From an uncultured Clostridia bacterium (GTDB taxonomy: Bacteria > Bacillota > Clostridia > RUG12999), in assembly GCA_934792465.1 (NCBI GenBank), contig CAKVOK010000061.1, forward strand, positions 1-19,831: a stretch of DNA of 19,831 nucleotides. Direction: 5' to 3'. Position numbers and translations under genes: made by a program. The notes below the pieces were generated by a model. The model saw only the letters and a program-made list of their open reading frames with translations, was not told the origin of the DNA and searched no databases. This document shows positions 1-8,533 of the stretch, one piece after another. The stretch's first letter is position 1, and every line of letters begins with the position of its first letter.

Positions 1-611
1 CCGACTACAACTTCTTTTTCCATGTTCGCCGAGTATTCGCTGTCCGCCGAATATCCTCCGGCTATTTCAAGCACACGGTCCGCAATGAAATCTTTTCTCG
101 TTCTGTTGCTCTCCACTATTGCCGACATCATATTCTGCGGTACATCGGCATAATTTGCAAGCAGCTGCTTTGTGTCTTTCGGCAGGCAATATCCGCCGTA
201 TCCGAATGACGGATTGTTATAATGATTGCCGATTCTCGGGTCAAGGCATACTCCCTTGATTATCTTCTGCGTATCAAGACCCTTCATTTCAGCATATGTA
301 TCAAGCTCATTGAAATATGATACCCTAAGTGCAAGATATGTATTTGCAAAAAGCTTAACCGCCTCCGCCTCCGTATATCCCATTATGAGTACATCTATAT
401 TTTCTTTTATTGCTCCCTCCTGCAACAATTTTGCAAATGTGTTCGCCGCCTTTACAAGTTTTTCATTGCCCAAATCCGTACCTACTATAATTCTGCTCGG
501 ATAAAGATTATCGTACAATGCTTTCGATTCTCTCAAAAATTTCGGGCTGAATATTATATTTTTCGTATTGTATTTTTTGATTACGCTTTCGCTATATCCC
601 ACGGAGCCCAT
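1..611 (-). pseudogene. ugd: UDP-glucose 6-dehydrogenase, 5'-truncated (NAD-binding half missing); runs off the window edge
   Basis: The reading frame opens at ATG 611-609 and continues past base 1, giving 203 codons. It matches the middle and C-terminal parts of UDP-glucose dehydrogenase, which oxidises UDP-glucose to UDP-glucuronate for capsule or wall polymers. Clear family blocks are SPKFLRESKALYDNLYPSR, EAVKLFANTYLALR (substrate-domain Lys and Asn), LDPRIGNHYNNPSFGYG and YCLPKDTKQLL, which carries the catalytic Cys. Recognisable homology begins only at VGYSES, the end of the family STVPVGY motif. The whole N-terminal Rossmann domain (roughly 115-120 residues) and the conserved Thr of that motif are absent. 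An in-frame TAA at 617-615 lies two codons before the ATG, so the missing part is not simply a mis-called start. In SPEFLRE the conserved first Glu is Lys. The gene starts 11 nt after the stop of an unrelated surface protein. Family identity is near certain; a functional product is unlikely. Confidence 0.9.
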
Positions 612-625
612 TTCTTAGGTCTTTA
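600..625. other. Junction between surface-protein gene and truncated ugd
   Basis: Reading the minus strand, the surface protein ends in TAA at 625-623. Eleven bases follow, and the ugd remnant begins at ATG 611-609. The second and third codons (Gly, Ser) do not fit the ugd family, but from GTG (605-603) onward the match is continuous. The breakpoint therefore lies at about 603-608. I see no inverted repeat, target-site duplication or transposase end here, so the mechanism (deletion, illegitimate recombination or an assembly misjoin) cannot be decided from the sequence. Confidence 0.7.
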
Positions 626-2899
626 TCCCATTATGAGCGGCATAATATTCTTTATACCGTCAAATATAAATACTTTTACGTCCCCGTTTGTCATATTGCC
701 TTTCAGTTTCAGAATATGAGTCAAATCAACTCCGCTGCTTATATAATCGACTTTTCTTGCCGGAATCTCGGCTTCCTCAAGTTTTTTCAGTTCGACAAGC
801 TTTCCGTCCTCCGAATATATCGCCGTGATTACGGTCGCCGTGCGTGCCGTTTCATAATTATTTATTACGCTCAGTGCAACGCTTATTTCCGTCGAATCCG
901 TTTCTTCATTATATGCTTTTGTTATCTCTTTTTCCTGTTTTACATACGATTTCGGGAATTCCGGTGCGGATATAAGCAGATTGTCTATGAGATACGTTGT
1001 ATTCAAATCCCATGCGTCAAAGTATACGCTTCCGGACTGCACTGTATCGCCGTTGTCCGTGAATGTAACCGACGCTCTGTCCTTATCATTGAAATAAAGC
1101 TTGAATACGTTTCCGACACGTTCTATCTTGAAATATGCCCATTCATTGTCTGCGTCGTAATAATTGAGCGGATATTCCTCATCATATTCGATGTTGAGTC
1201 CTCCGACGTCTGTACCTCCCACGAGCTTCTGTATATTGAGCGATTTACCGTCAAGCGTTTCCGTGCCGAATCCGAAACGGTAGCCTGTGTTTCCGCCTGC
1301 CCACGAACGGTTTACCGTAATAAGCGGACATATATTTTTCCATTCTCCGTTGTCCTCTATGTATTTAACCTTCATGTTAAATTCTATTGTATAATTATCG
1401 GACAGTTTAAGATTTCCCGTGTTGAGCGTTCCCGTAAATGAAAATGCCTTGTTTCCCTCCGCAAGCTCATCATCGGCAACCGCACCGCTGTTGTCGTTCG
1501 ACCAAAATTCCGCCCAGCCTTTATCCAAAAGCTCCTGTACATTCTTGTCCGCCGCACCGACCGTGAAATCATCATAATCTTCATACAATATCGTATATCT
1601 GTCCGCCGACGGCTGCGGTATTATAAGGTCGCCGAACGGTTCCTGTCTGCCGACATGATTTATCGGAGTTGAGATTATCATATTATCCACAATCGCCATA
1701 CCGATGCCAAGACCGCCAATACCGCCTGCGTCAAGCGCATCCTCTTTATCAATTATCGGTGTATCCGCATCGTTTACATAAAATTGAAGTCTGCTGCCGT
1801 CTAATACGCATTTAAAATACGACATATTCGTAAAGGCGTTTACAAATTCGTCCTTATTCTCAAATTCGTATTCATACCAGCATATAGTATTTCCGTTTGA
1901 TTTCGTCAAAATAATAATTTTTCCGTTTGACGTATTCGTAGGATTTTCCATTACAAGCTCCGTATAATATTTGCCGGAATTGTTCGGATTTACACGCAGG
2001 GTAATTATGGTTTTCCAGCCGGAATCGGAATTATACAAATCGCTGTAGTCCGCATTGAACTGCAATGTGTAGTTGTCTATCCAAAGCTTGTTTCCGACTA
2101 CTCCGTAAGTAGCATAATCATCATTTTTCATGACCTTGTTCGTTCCCGTACCGTCGTCTATGACTGTGCGTTTGCTCCATTTGTACCAGCCCTCAGCTTC
2201 TTCGAAATCGTCCGATTGAAATCTTTTTTCTTTATACGGATTTATAAAAGGCTTAATCACGCTGTTTTTCTCAACAAAATACACGTTGTCGATATATACC
2301 GGTGAGCTTTCGCCTGCGCCGAATGCAACCGCACCGCCGCCGAGCGTATAACCGCCCAATTCAATCGCCTTTTTATTATTGATATAGACTTCAATGCTTT
2401 TCGCTGCCGATACTATTTTTATATTCATCCAATCCGATATAAGCGTATCGAAATCCGCAAGCTCGGCAATATCATAATCAACATCGCCCTCGCCGCCTCT
2501 AGCTTCTATCTGTACAAAACCGCTTCCGTCATTCTTTAAGAATGTCAGTGCTATAGCCGAATTGTCCGTATACTTAATCTTCGCCAAAGGTACTGCATCT
2601 CCGTCCGCATAGCTTACCTTTGCATTGAATTTCAGTATAAAATTGCTGATTGAAAGCGAACCGTAGCCAAGCGTCGCTTCCGTTCCGGCTTCTACCAAAC
2701 CGATATTCCCGTTTTCGCCCTCCTGCAAGGTCAGTCCGCTCCATTCGTAATTACCCGTCTGCCTTACATCGTCAAAATTGTCGCCCATGATAAGAGTTTC
2801 CCCCGCTTCGGGAGCCGCGCCGGCAGCAAACGCCGCCGTACCGCAAAACATCATTGCAGCTGCCATAAGTACAGCTATTACCTTTTTGTAACCTTTCAT
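623..2899 (-). CDS. Secreted protein with three ConA-like (LamG-type) modules, no SLH domain
   Basis: I place the start at ATG 2899-2897 (758 residues), because GGAGG lies 8 nt upstream; a TTG six codons earlier would put that SD inside the gene. Residues 1-26 are a signal peptide ending AFA. Three related beta-sandwich modules of the concanavalin A/LamG type follow, at about 35-210, 228-412 and 436-646. Each opens with a D-x-F/Y-D/E-x motif, has a central xFNxK/D strand (NFILKFNAK, NYTLQFNAD, NYTIEFNMK) and closes with a Y/V-I-D-N strand. The last 105 or so residues resemble the small beta domain ending in F-x-x-D-x-x-x-x-x-x-P-L that is common in clostridial surface proteins. No catalytic motif is evident, so glycan or matrix binding is the best guess. 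Unlike its neighbours it has no SLH anchor and no lipobox. It is the last intact gene of the run. Confidence 0.75.
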   Translation of the reverse strand: MKGYKKVIAVLMAAAMMFCGTAAFAAGAAPEAGETLIMGDNFDDVRQTGNYEWSGLTLQEGENGNIGLVEAGTEATLGYGSLSISNFILKFNAKVSYADGDAVPLAKIKYTDNSAIALTFLKNDGSGFVQIEARGGEGDVDYDIAELADFDTLISDWMNIKIVSAAKSIEVYINNKKAIELGGYTLGGGAVAFGAGESSPVYIDNVYFVEKNSVIKPFINPYKEKRFQSDDFEEAEGWYKWSKRTVIDDGTGTNKVMKNDDYATYGVVGNKLWIDNYTLQFNADYSDLYNSDSGWKTIITLRVNPNNSGKYYTELVMENPTNTSNGKIIILTKSNGNTICWYEYEFENKDEFVNAFTNMSYFKCVLDGSRLQFYVNDADTPIIDKEDALDAGGIGGLGIGMAIVDNMIISTPINHVGRQEPFGDLIIPQPSADRYTILYEDYDDFTVGAADKNVQELLDKGWAEFWSNDNSGAVADDELAEGNKAFSFTGTLNTGNLKLSDNYTIEFNMKVKYIEDNGEWKNICPLITVNRSWAGGNTGYRFGFGTETLDGKSLNIQKLVGGTDVGGLNIEYDEEYPLNYYDADNEWAYFKIERVGNVFKLYFNDKDRASVTFTDNGDTVQSGSVYFDAWDLNTTYLIDNLLISAPEFPKSYVKQEKEITKAYNEETDSTEISVALSVINNYETARTATVITAIYSEDGKLVELKKLEEAEIPARKVDYISSGVDLTHILKLKGNMTNGDVKVFIFDGIKNIMPLIMG

Positions 2900-2907
2900 T
2901 TTCTTTT

Positions 2908-2912
2908 CCTCC
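2908..2912 (-). promoter_or_regulatory. Ribosome binding site of the 758-residue secreted protein
   Basis: GGAGG reads on the minus strand 8 nt before ATG 2899-2897. It decides the start: the upstream TTG at 2917 would lie before the SD and has no SD of its own, and the shorter protein begins directly with a normal signal peptide. Confidence 0.8.
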
Positions 2913-2933
2913 TTCAAAATTTTATATTCTGTT

Positions 2934-2972
2934 AAGAGCGGAACTTCGGCAGAAATTCAAAGCTCCGCCTCT
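2934..2972 (-). other. Imperfect hairpin in the 86-nt gap between two surface-protein genes
   Basis: On the minus strand AGAGGCGGAGCTT and AAGTTCCGCTCTT can pair around a 13-nt loop with one mismatch and one bulge. No clean run of U follows, so it is not a convincing intrinsic terminator. It could stabilise or process the transcript between the two genes. Evidence is limited to complementarity. Confidence 0.35.
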
Positions 2973-2985
2973 AAAAGAACCGTAA

Positions 2986-5900
2986 TCAGTCTACGACATA
3001 ATATAAGCTGTTGTCCGAGAAAATGTCGTCATAGGTTTCCGGCGAAATCTCCGTCTGCGACGGTTTCATTCCTATTCCTATTCTTCCCACCGGCGTTCTG
3101 CCGCCGTTGAAATAGTTTTCATTTGCGAAACGCAGGCAAGGCATCATGCCGCCCTCCGGGTCTGCAACCGCCAGCGCAAGTATATATTCGCCCTGCGCAA
3201 TATCCGGCGGAAGCTGTACATTTATATCCTCGCTGTACAGCGGTTCGTACGAATAATCCTCTGCCGGCAGCCATTTCGTTATATCCGCTCCGCTGTATAT
3301 GTTTTTCCATACCGGAGCTTTTGTCTGCACGTCCAAAAGGCTGACTTCTATAGGCCAATTGCCGTACATCGGTGCAGACGCTGTATTCTTAACCGCAATG
3401 CGGAAGCTGAGGTTTTCCCCTGCCGATACTGTTTCGGGATATACGGCCCTATCTATCACATATCTGTAGCCCATCAGCTTTTGCAGTTTTGCCGCCGCTT
3501 CTGCGATTTCCTCATTATCCTTGCTGTATGCGGTGAGCCAGCTCACATCGGACAAATGCGTACCCCGAATAAGCTCCGCATATCTGTCGTTGAAATTCAG
3601 CACGCCGTCGTCAACGTCTTTTCCGAGGGTTTCGCCCCAGTCGTATGCCGTTTCGCCGCTCATACGAGCCGTTTTCCATATATCCTTTGTAGCTTCGTTC
3701 CTGAAATATTCCAGTGCGTAAAGATTTCCGTTATGTCCGTAGGAATCCCAGTAGTTTCCGAAATTCTTATAATCTTTGAATATGTTGAAACAGTTATAAA
3801 GATTAACTTCGACCTTTTTATTCTTAAATGCACTTGTAAACGAATCGCCGAGAATTTTCGCAACCTCCGGTGTGGGATACGGGCTTTGCATTTCTCCCCA
3901 AAGTCCGATTATACCCATTTCGATAAATCCGATTCTGGGGTCGTTGTCCCATGCTTCGCCGAGTTTTTCTATAAACTTCGCCAAACGTTCCTGAAATTCG
4001 GCGCTTGTATAATCTCCTGCCGTCAAATCCGCAGGCCAGCTCGGCGTTGTTCCCGGCCATTCAAGATATACTCTGGCTCTCATCTTCATATTATTTGCCG
4101 GTACATCTTTAAGCTGTTCGTTCGTATATTCCTTGATTTTTTCCACTCCGTCGCTTGCGGCATTTTCCAAGTCTTTCCACTCAACGTTCCAGTGCAGAAT
4201 CGAGCTGTATTCGCGCACCCTGTTGCTCTTGAGGCTTGCAAGTCCGTCTACATATCCTTTCAGCGGATTCCTGAATGCTCCGTCATATTCTTTCATTTTT
4301 ACGGATACCGTTCCCGGTGCTTTCCTATATGCCGGTACGACCAGGCGCATTATCATTTCCGCCGCTTCACATCTTGCGGCATTGCCGTTTCCTCCGAAGC
4401 TGCCGTCCTCATATCCCGTGATAAGTCCTTCGGCAACCGCTCTCAAAACATACTGTGCCTTATCAGCCGGTATGCTTGCATAATCCGTTATATATCCTGC
4501 ATATGCCAAATAATCTGCCGTGCTTTCTCCCATTGTCTTAACAAGAATTTCAGCCATTTCGAGCCTTGTTATCGGCCTGTCATATCTGTCGAAATCCCCG
4601 TCCGCAATAAGTCCTTTTTTCTTTGCCGCTTCGATATACGGCGTTTCCCAGCTGTCTCCTGCTTTCTCTGTTTCCAATCCCAATGCCGAAACAACAGCCT
4701 TGATAAACTCACGTACTTCCATTGTATTTTCGGGTGCAAATTCCGTTTCGCCGTAGCCGTTGAATATGCCCTTTTGAGCAAGATAGCCCACAGTATCGTA
4801 TGCCCAATGACCCTGCATATCCGTCCAGCCCTCTATCTTCTTCGGAGCGTTCGGCAGGAATGGCGCATAGTCCGGTCTTTCGCTTCCCACTGTTCCCGAT
4901 TTCGATATTTCGGTTATTTTCACATTATCTATAATAAGCTGTTCGACGTTATCAGCCTTATAAAATACAAGACCTCCGTTCGTCAGCTTCGCCTCGTCGT
5001 TTTGCAATATCGGATATTCCATGTTCGGGAACGACTGATTTTTCGTATATATCGCATACTTGCCGTCCAGGCAGTCTATTCTCCAATGCATCGGATTTAA
5101 GTCGTCTATACTGTAACCGACGTCCGAAGAACCTATCGGCTGACCTTTTTCCGTTCCGCTCATCGCAATGCTCGCTCCCGGTGCAGGAATACTGAGTCTG
5201 TAATAATTCTTATCGTCCAGATACCTGAAATCGAGCAGCTTTGATTCATGCCCGTCATACGTTCTGTTCAGTATGCTCATATCAAATTCCACGCTGTAGT
5301 TTTTCCATGTGCTGTCGCCGAGAGTAGTTGTTCCACCTATTTTCAGTGCTTTGCTGCCTCTGTAGCCGATAATCTCATTCTTGCCGTCCACATCTGTGAA
5401 AGGCGTCTGACTGCCGTTTTCAAAATCCACTTCGGCATATACTCCGCCGTATTCATTCGCCACACCGGGTATTACTTTCGGTCCTTCCGGTGCCGAACCC
5501 TGTGGAACGGTTACAAGCAGATTATCAACGTAGTTTCCTGCGCAGCCGCCTTTTACGAATCCGAGGGGTCCGCAGTCTATCGGGTCGTCGTCCTGATACT
5601 CGAATGCCGGTTTTTCCTTGTCATTGATATAGCAGGTAAGCTTATCGCCCGTTATATCGATTTTTATGTATACCCATTTGTTGTTTATCGCAGATACATC
5701 ATACGGTACGCTTTTAACCTTTCCCTGCAGGCTTTTCTTCAGCTCTATGGCTTCCGCTCCGGGTTTGCTTTCGAAATACAGCTCGTATCTCGACGGCTGT
5801 CCCCTCGATTTCAGGTAAAATGCCGGCCAGTTTTCGCCCGGGGTCTTAAGCTTGAATCTATAATTAAATTCAACTCTGAAATCCACAAGCGTATCTATAT

Positions 5901-6150
5901 TCGGCACTTTCAGATAATCGTAATTATACACCTGATACGCAATATTCTTGCCCGAATCCACCTCTACCAGCCTGGATTTGTCCGCATCGTTCTGCCACAT
6001 AGAATCGTCCTTATCCTCGAAATCGGAATAAAATATCGTTACTCTGTCCTTATACTGTTCGGGCTTTATGAGTGCCAGACACGTCTGCGAAAATGAAAGC
6101 ATAAAGATAAGCACGAGAAAAATCTGTATGCTTTTGGTGATTTTTTTCAT
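2986..6150 (-). CDS. Surface protein: two ConA-like modules, three SLH repeats, C-terminal DUF4832-like glycosidase-like region
   Basis: The start at ATG 6150-6148 (1054 residues) is chosen because AAAGGGG lies 8 nt upstream; an earlier ATG at 6168 has no SD. Residues 1-26 are a signal peptide ending CLA. ConA-like module 1 spans about 36-215 and module 2 about 236-415. Three SLH repeats follow at about 440-490, 500-550 and 555-605 (GWTDMQGHWAYDTVGYLAQK; later a diverged TGYEDGSF), which should bind a pyruvylated secondary wall polymer. Residues 620-1030 look like the DUF4874/DUF4832 family, often found beside glycoside hydrolases. Supporting motifs are FRNPLKGYV at the start, GFIEMGIIGLWGEMQ at 741-755 (E744 and E753 are candidate carboxylates in a TIM-barrel-like fold), and a terminal Ig-like domain starting VYPETVSAGENLSF. 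The enzymatic role is inference. SLH in the middle of the chain, rather than at an end, is unusual. It follows the AraC gene after 24 nt. Confidence 0.8.
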   Translation of the reverse strand: MKKITKSIQIFLVLIFMLSFSQTCLALIKPEQYKDRVTIFYSDFEDKDDSMWQNDADKSRLVEVDSGKNIAYQVYNYDYLKVPNIDTLVDFRVEFNYRFKLKTPGENWPAFYLKSRGQPSRYELYFESKPGAEAIELKKSLQGKVKSVPYDVSAINNKWVYIKIDITGDKLTCYINDKEKPAFEYQDDDPIDCGPLGFVKGGCAGNYVDNLLVTVPQGSAPEGPKVIPGVANEYGGVYAEVDFENGSQTPFTDVDGKNEIIGYRGSKALKIGGTTTLGDSTWKNYSVEFDMSILNRTYDGHESKLLDFRYLDDKNYYRLSIPAPGASIAMSGTEKGQPIGSSDVGYSIDDLNPMHWRIDCLDGKYAIYTKNQSFPNMEYPILQNDEAKLTNGGLVFYKADNVEQLIIDNVKITEISKSGTVGSERPDYAPFLPNAPKKIEGWTDMQGHWAYDTVGYLAQKGIFNGYGETEFAPENTMEVREFIKAVVSALGLETEKAGDSWETPYIEAAKKKGLIADGDFDRYDRPITRLEMAEILVKTMGESTADYLAYAGYITDYASIPADKAQYVLRAVAEGLITGYEDGSFGGNGNAARCEAAEMIMRLVVPAYRKAPGTVSVKMKEYDGAFRNPLKGYVDGLASLKSNRVREYSSILHWNVEWKDLENAASDGVEKIKEYTNEQLKDVPANNMKMRARVYLEWPGTTPSWPADLTAGDYTSAEFQERLAKFIEKLGEAWDNDPRIGFIEMGIIGLWGEMQSPYPTPEVAKILGDSFTSAFKNKKVEVNLYNCFNIFKDYKNFGNYWDSYGHNGNLYALEYFRNEATKDIWKTARMSGETAYDWGETLGKDVDDGVLNFNDRYAELIRGTHLSDVSWLTAYSKDNEEIAEAAAKLQKLMGYRYVIDRAVYPETVSAGENLSFRIAVKNTASAPMYGNWPIEVSLLDVQTKAPVWKNIYSGADITKWLPAEDYSYEPLYSEDINVQLPPDIAQGEYILALAVADPEGGMMPCLRFANENYFNGGRTPVGRIGIGMKPSQTEISPETYDDIFSDNSLYYVVD

Positions 6151-6158
6151 ATATTTTT

Positions 6159-6165
6159 CCCCTTT
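6159..6165 (-). promoter_or_regulatory. Ribosome binding site of the DUF4832-like SLH protein
   Basis: AAAGGGG on the minus strand stands 8 nt before ATG 6150-6148. It lies inside the reading frame that would begin at the earlier ATG 6168, which argues for the later start and a signal peptide beginning MKKITKS. Confidence 0.7.
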
Positions 6166-6174
6166 CATTTGCCG

Positions 6175-8505
6175 TTATTTCAATTTTGTTACGAAATATT
6201 TCTTCTTGTAATTTACGGGCGTATCTCCGAACCGTTCTCTGAATTTCTTTATGAGATAATTCGCACTTCCGAAGCCTGCGTTTTCGGCAATCTTGTTTAT
6301 CGACCAGTTCGTTTCGGTCAGCAGACTTTTCGCCTTTTGCAGCCGCAGCTCCGTTATATACGCATTGAAGTTCACGCCTGTTTCTTCTTTAAAGATTTTG
6401 CTCAAATACTGCGGAGTTATAAACAGTTTTTCGCCCAAAATCGTGAGCGAAAGCTCGTTGCCGAGATTGTCCTCGATATATTTCAGCGCCGCAATTATAA
6501 TCTCTGAATTGCTTATTTTGTTGCGTTCCCTGCGGTCGGCTATGAAATTCACCGCCGTATTCCCGAGATACTTTTCCGCTTCGGCTATGTTCGTAAGCTT
6601 CCTCATTTCCGCATAAGGATTCTTCACATAAATTTCGCCGTCCGCACCACTCTGTTCTATCATATATTTATAAATCACGCCTATAATCTCATTTATGCGC
6701 TTTTCATAATCGACATATGAACATTCCAGTTTCAGTATCTCCTCCGTCAGCGCCGCAAGCGCACTGCGTATTCCGTCCGCATCGCCGCTTTTCAGTGAAG
6801 CCGAAAGCGTTTTTATAAGCTCACGGTCAAACTCGATTTCTTTAAAGTTTCGTTCCTTATAATCCTCAAAGAAGAATATCCTCCGATTCGGATACAAAAA
6901 TCCGTATTTCTGACAGCATATTTTCGCATTGCGGTATGAAATATACACATTGTTTATTCCCGTTTCTGTGCTTCCTATGCTGATTACGGCGTCAATATTA
7001 TGCTTCTCCGACGAAAATCTTCTTATCGATTCCGCAACCGATTTTATATATCCGTCCGCCGCCGAATCCGAATTTATGAGAATACCGGCTCTGCTCACTC
7101 CGACAACCGCCGCAGTACAGCTTGTATTGTCATTGCCCGTATTTTCAATATGCTCAATCAAATCATAGAGGAAATATTCCTGATTCTTTATATCCAAGCC
7201 TTTCATCTGACCGGCGGTGATTGATACGTCTATTGCCGTGAAATAAGGTCTGCCGAGTTTTGCTCCTATCTTGCCCGATTCCCGTTTTATATATGCGTTT
7301 CCCTCCGTCAGAATACTCGATATATAATTGTTTCTGATTACTCCCTCATTCGCCGAAAGTGTGGATTCGAGCGTATTTATTTTGGTATTCAGAATATTCA
7401 GCGTGCTGTCTATGATTTTGTATTCGTCACGTCCGCTCAGGCTTTCGTCGCTTATCATATGCTTGATATTGTTTATTATATTGTTCAGCGGCTCGTATAT
7501 CTTTATGCACATAAACAGGGATATAACAGACCCCACTATAATAAACAGAATACATATCGCAACAACATATATATGCATTCGCTGCAGCTTGCCGAAAAGA
7601 ACGCTTGCGTTCACTTCCTCGACAAGCCAAAGCCCGTTGTCCGAAGTCTTTTGGGCAAATACCATGCGTTTCCCTACAGTCATATACGAATACGCTTCGT
7701 TATTTTTCTCCGCCTTTTTAATAACCTCCGCATTCGCATACTTGCTGCCGCTCAGCTTACCTCCCGATATATCGCTGTACACCGTGCCGTCTTTGTTCAC
7801 CAGATAAATATTCTTATTCGGTTCGATAATCTCGCCCCGTACAATATCTGCAACGGCTTTTTCCTTGAGATGTATCGCAAAAAATCCTCTAAACTTCGTT
7901 CCTCCGCTCTGGACATACGGGAATGTGCGATATAGAGTTATATTCTTTTCACCGTCCGAATCCGTCAGAATCCATTCGTTTTTGATTTCTCCGGACGAGA
8001 CGTTTTCTTCCAGCTCTTTAATCGGCGAAAGGTCGCCGTCTTTCATGAACTTCACCACGTCCGCACTCGAAACGTATATATTCCTGCTTTTTGAATATAT
8101 ATCCACCTTGTCTATAAGCTCCGGATTTTTGCCCTTGATGTCCGCAAGCTCCTTTTGCAGATTTACAATATTCATAATCGACATATTCTTGTTTTCGGCG
8201 AAAAACTCCGTCATACTGTAATTATTCGTAATGTTTTCCGCCCAAAGCGTTTCCGCATATTGCAGTGCCTGCATACGCACGCTTCCCGATATTCTTGTAA
8301 GAATCTCCCGTTCGGCGGAAAAAATCTGTTTTTGCATAATCTGCGTAAAATATGAATTGTTCAGCAACGCTATCAAAACAGACACAGCCAGCACCACCGA
8401 CACGTGCGAAAGAATTATCTTCGCAAATATCGGCCTTAAAAATTTACCTTTCACAGGCATTGCCGCTCTTTTCCGTTTTCGCATTTTTTTCATATTTATG
8501 ACCAT
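6175..8505 (-). CDS. Membrane-bound AraC-family regulator with extracellular sensor (YesN-like)
   Basis: Taking ATG 8505 as start gives 776 residues. ATG 8493, four codons on, is almost as good because GGAGAGGA sits between poor spacings for both. The open frame extends to 8607, but that part is the palindromic repeat. Residue positions are from M1 at 8505. A basic N-terminus precedes TM1 (about 27-49), an extracytoplasmic Cache-like sensor (about 52-308) and TM2 (about 311-334). A HAMP-like helix (KIYEPLNNII) and a diverged GGDEF-like domain ending ISIGSTETGINNVYISYRNA come next. The C-terminal AraC double helix-turn-helix (about 668-770) carries LGEKLFITPQYLSKIFKEE and IAENAGFGSANYLIKKF. 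Such proteins sense extracellular sugars or binding-protein complexes and activate neighbouring transport and glycosidase genes. The ligand here is unknown. Its position among the surface-protein genes suggests that it controls them. Confidence 0.9.
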   Translation of the reverse strand: MVINMKKMRKRKRAAMPVKGKFLRPIFAKIILSHVSVVLAVSVLIALLNNSYFTQIMQKQIFSAEREILTRISGSVRMQALQYAETLWAENITNNYSMTEFFAENKNMSIMNIVNLQKELADIKGKNPELIDKVDIYSKSRNIYVSSADVVKFMKDGDLSPIKELEENVSSGEIKNEWILTDSDGEKNITLYRTFPYVQSGGTKFRGFFAIHLKEKAVADIVRGEIIEPNKNIYLVNKDGTVYSDISGGKLSGSKYANAEVIKKAEKNNEAYSYMTVGKRMVFAQKTSDNGLWLVEEVNASVLFGKLQRMHIYVVAICILFIIVGSVISLFMCIKIYEPLNNIINNIKHMISDESLSGRDEYKIIDSTLNILNTKINTLESTLSANEGVIRNNYISSILTEGNAYIKRESGKIGAKLGRPYFTAIDVSITAGQMKGLDIKNQEYFLYDLIEHIENTGNDNTSCTAAVVGVSRAGILINSDSAADGYIKSVAESIRRFSSEKHNIDAVISIGSTETGINNVYISYRNAKICCQKYGFLYPNRRIFFFEDYKERNFKEIEFDRELIKTLSASLKSGDADGIRSALAALTEEILKLECSYVDYEKRINEIIGVIYKYMIEQSGADGEIYVKNPYAEMRKLTNIAEAEKYLGNTAVNFIADRRERNKISNSEIIIAALKYIEDNLGNELSLTILGEKLFITPQYLSKIFKEETGVNFNAYITELRLQKAKSLLTETNWSINKIAENAGFGSANYLIKKFRERFGDTPVNYKKKYFVTKLK

Positions 8506-8513
8506 TCCTCTCC

Positions 8514-8527
8514 GTGCCGCAAGGCAC
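8514..8527 (-). other. Small perfect hairpin just upstream of the AraC gene's SD site
   Basis: The minus strand carries GTGCC TTGC GGCAC, a 5-bp stem with a 4-nt loop, directly before GGAGAGGA. It may be part of the adjacent palindromic element or may affect access to the ribosome binding site. Evidence is sequence complementarity only. Confidence 0.4.
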
Positions 8528-8533
8528 AAAACC

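Noticed and set aside
623..2899. ConA-like modules as catalytic 3-keto-glucoside hydrolase (DUF1080) domains
   Set aside because: The fold class is similar, but I see no conserved catalytic signature. Repeated tandem copies fit binding modules better.
2900..2917. TTG start six codons upstream for the 758-residue protein
   Set aside because: It would encode the SD itself and adds charged residues before the signal peptide. ATG 2899 has GGAGG at ideal spacing.
2915..2930. TATAAA as a -10 box before the 758-residue gene
   Set aside because: No matching -35 hexamer occurs at 16-18 nt; the nearest TTGAAT is about 28 nt away.
3481..5100. A 539-codon open frame on the plus strand opposite the DUF4832-like SLH gene
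   Set aside because: Its translation is rich in Cys, Arg, Ile and Phe with no recognisable domain, and it lies fully antisense to a gene with clear domains. Biased codon use of the real gene explains it.
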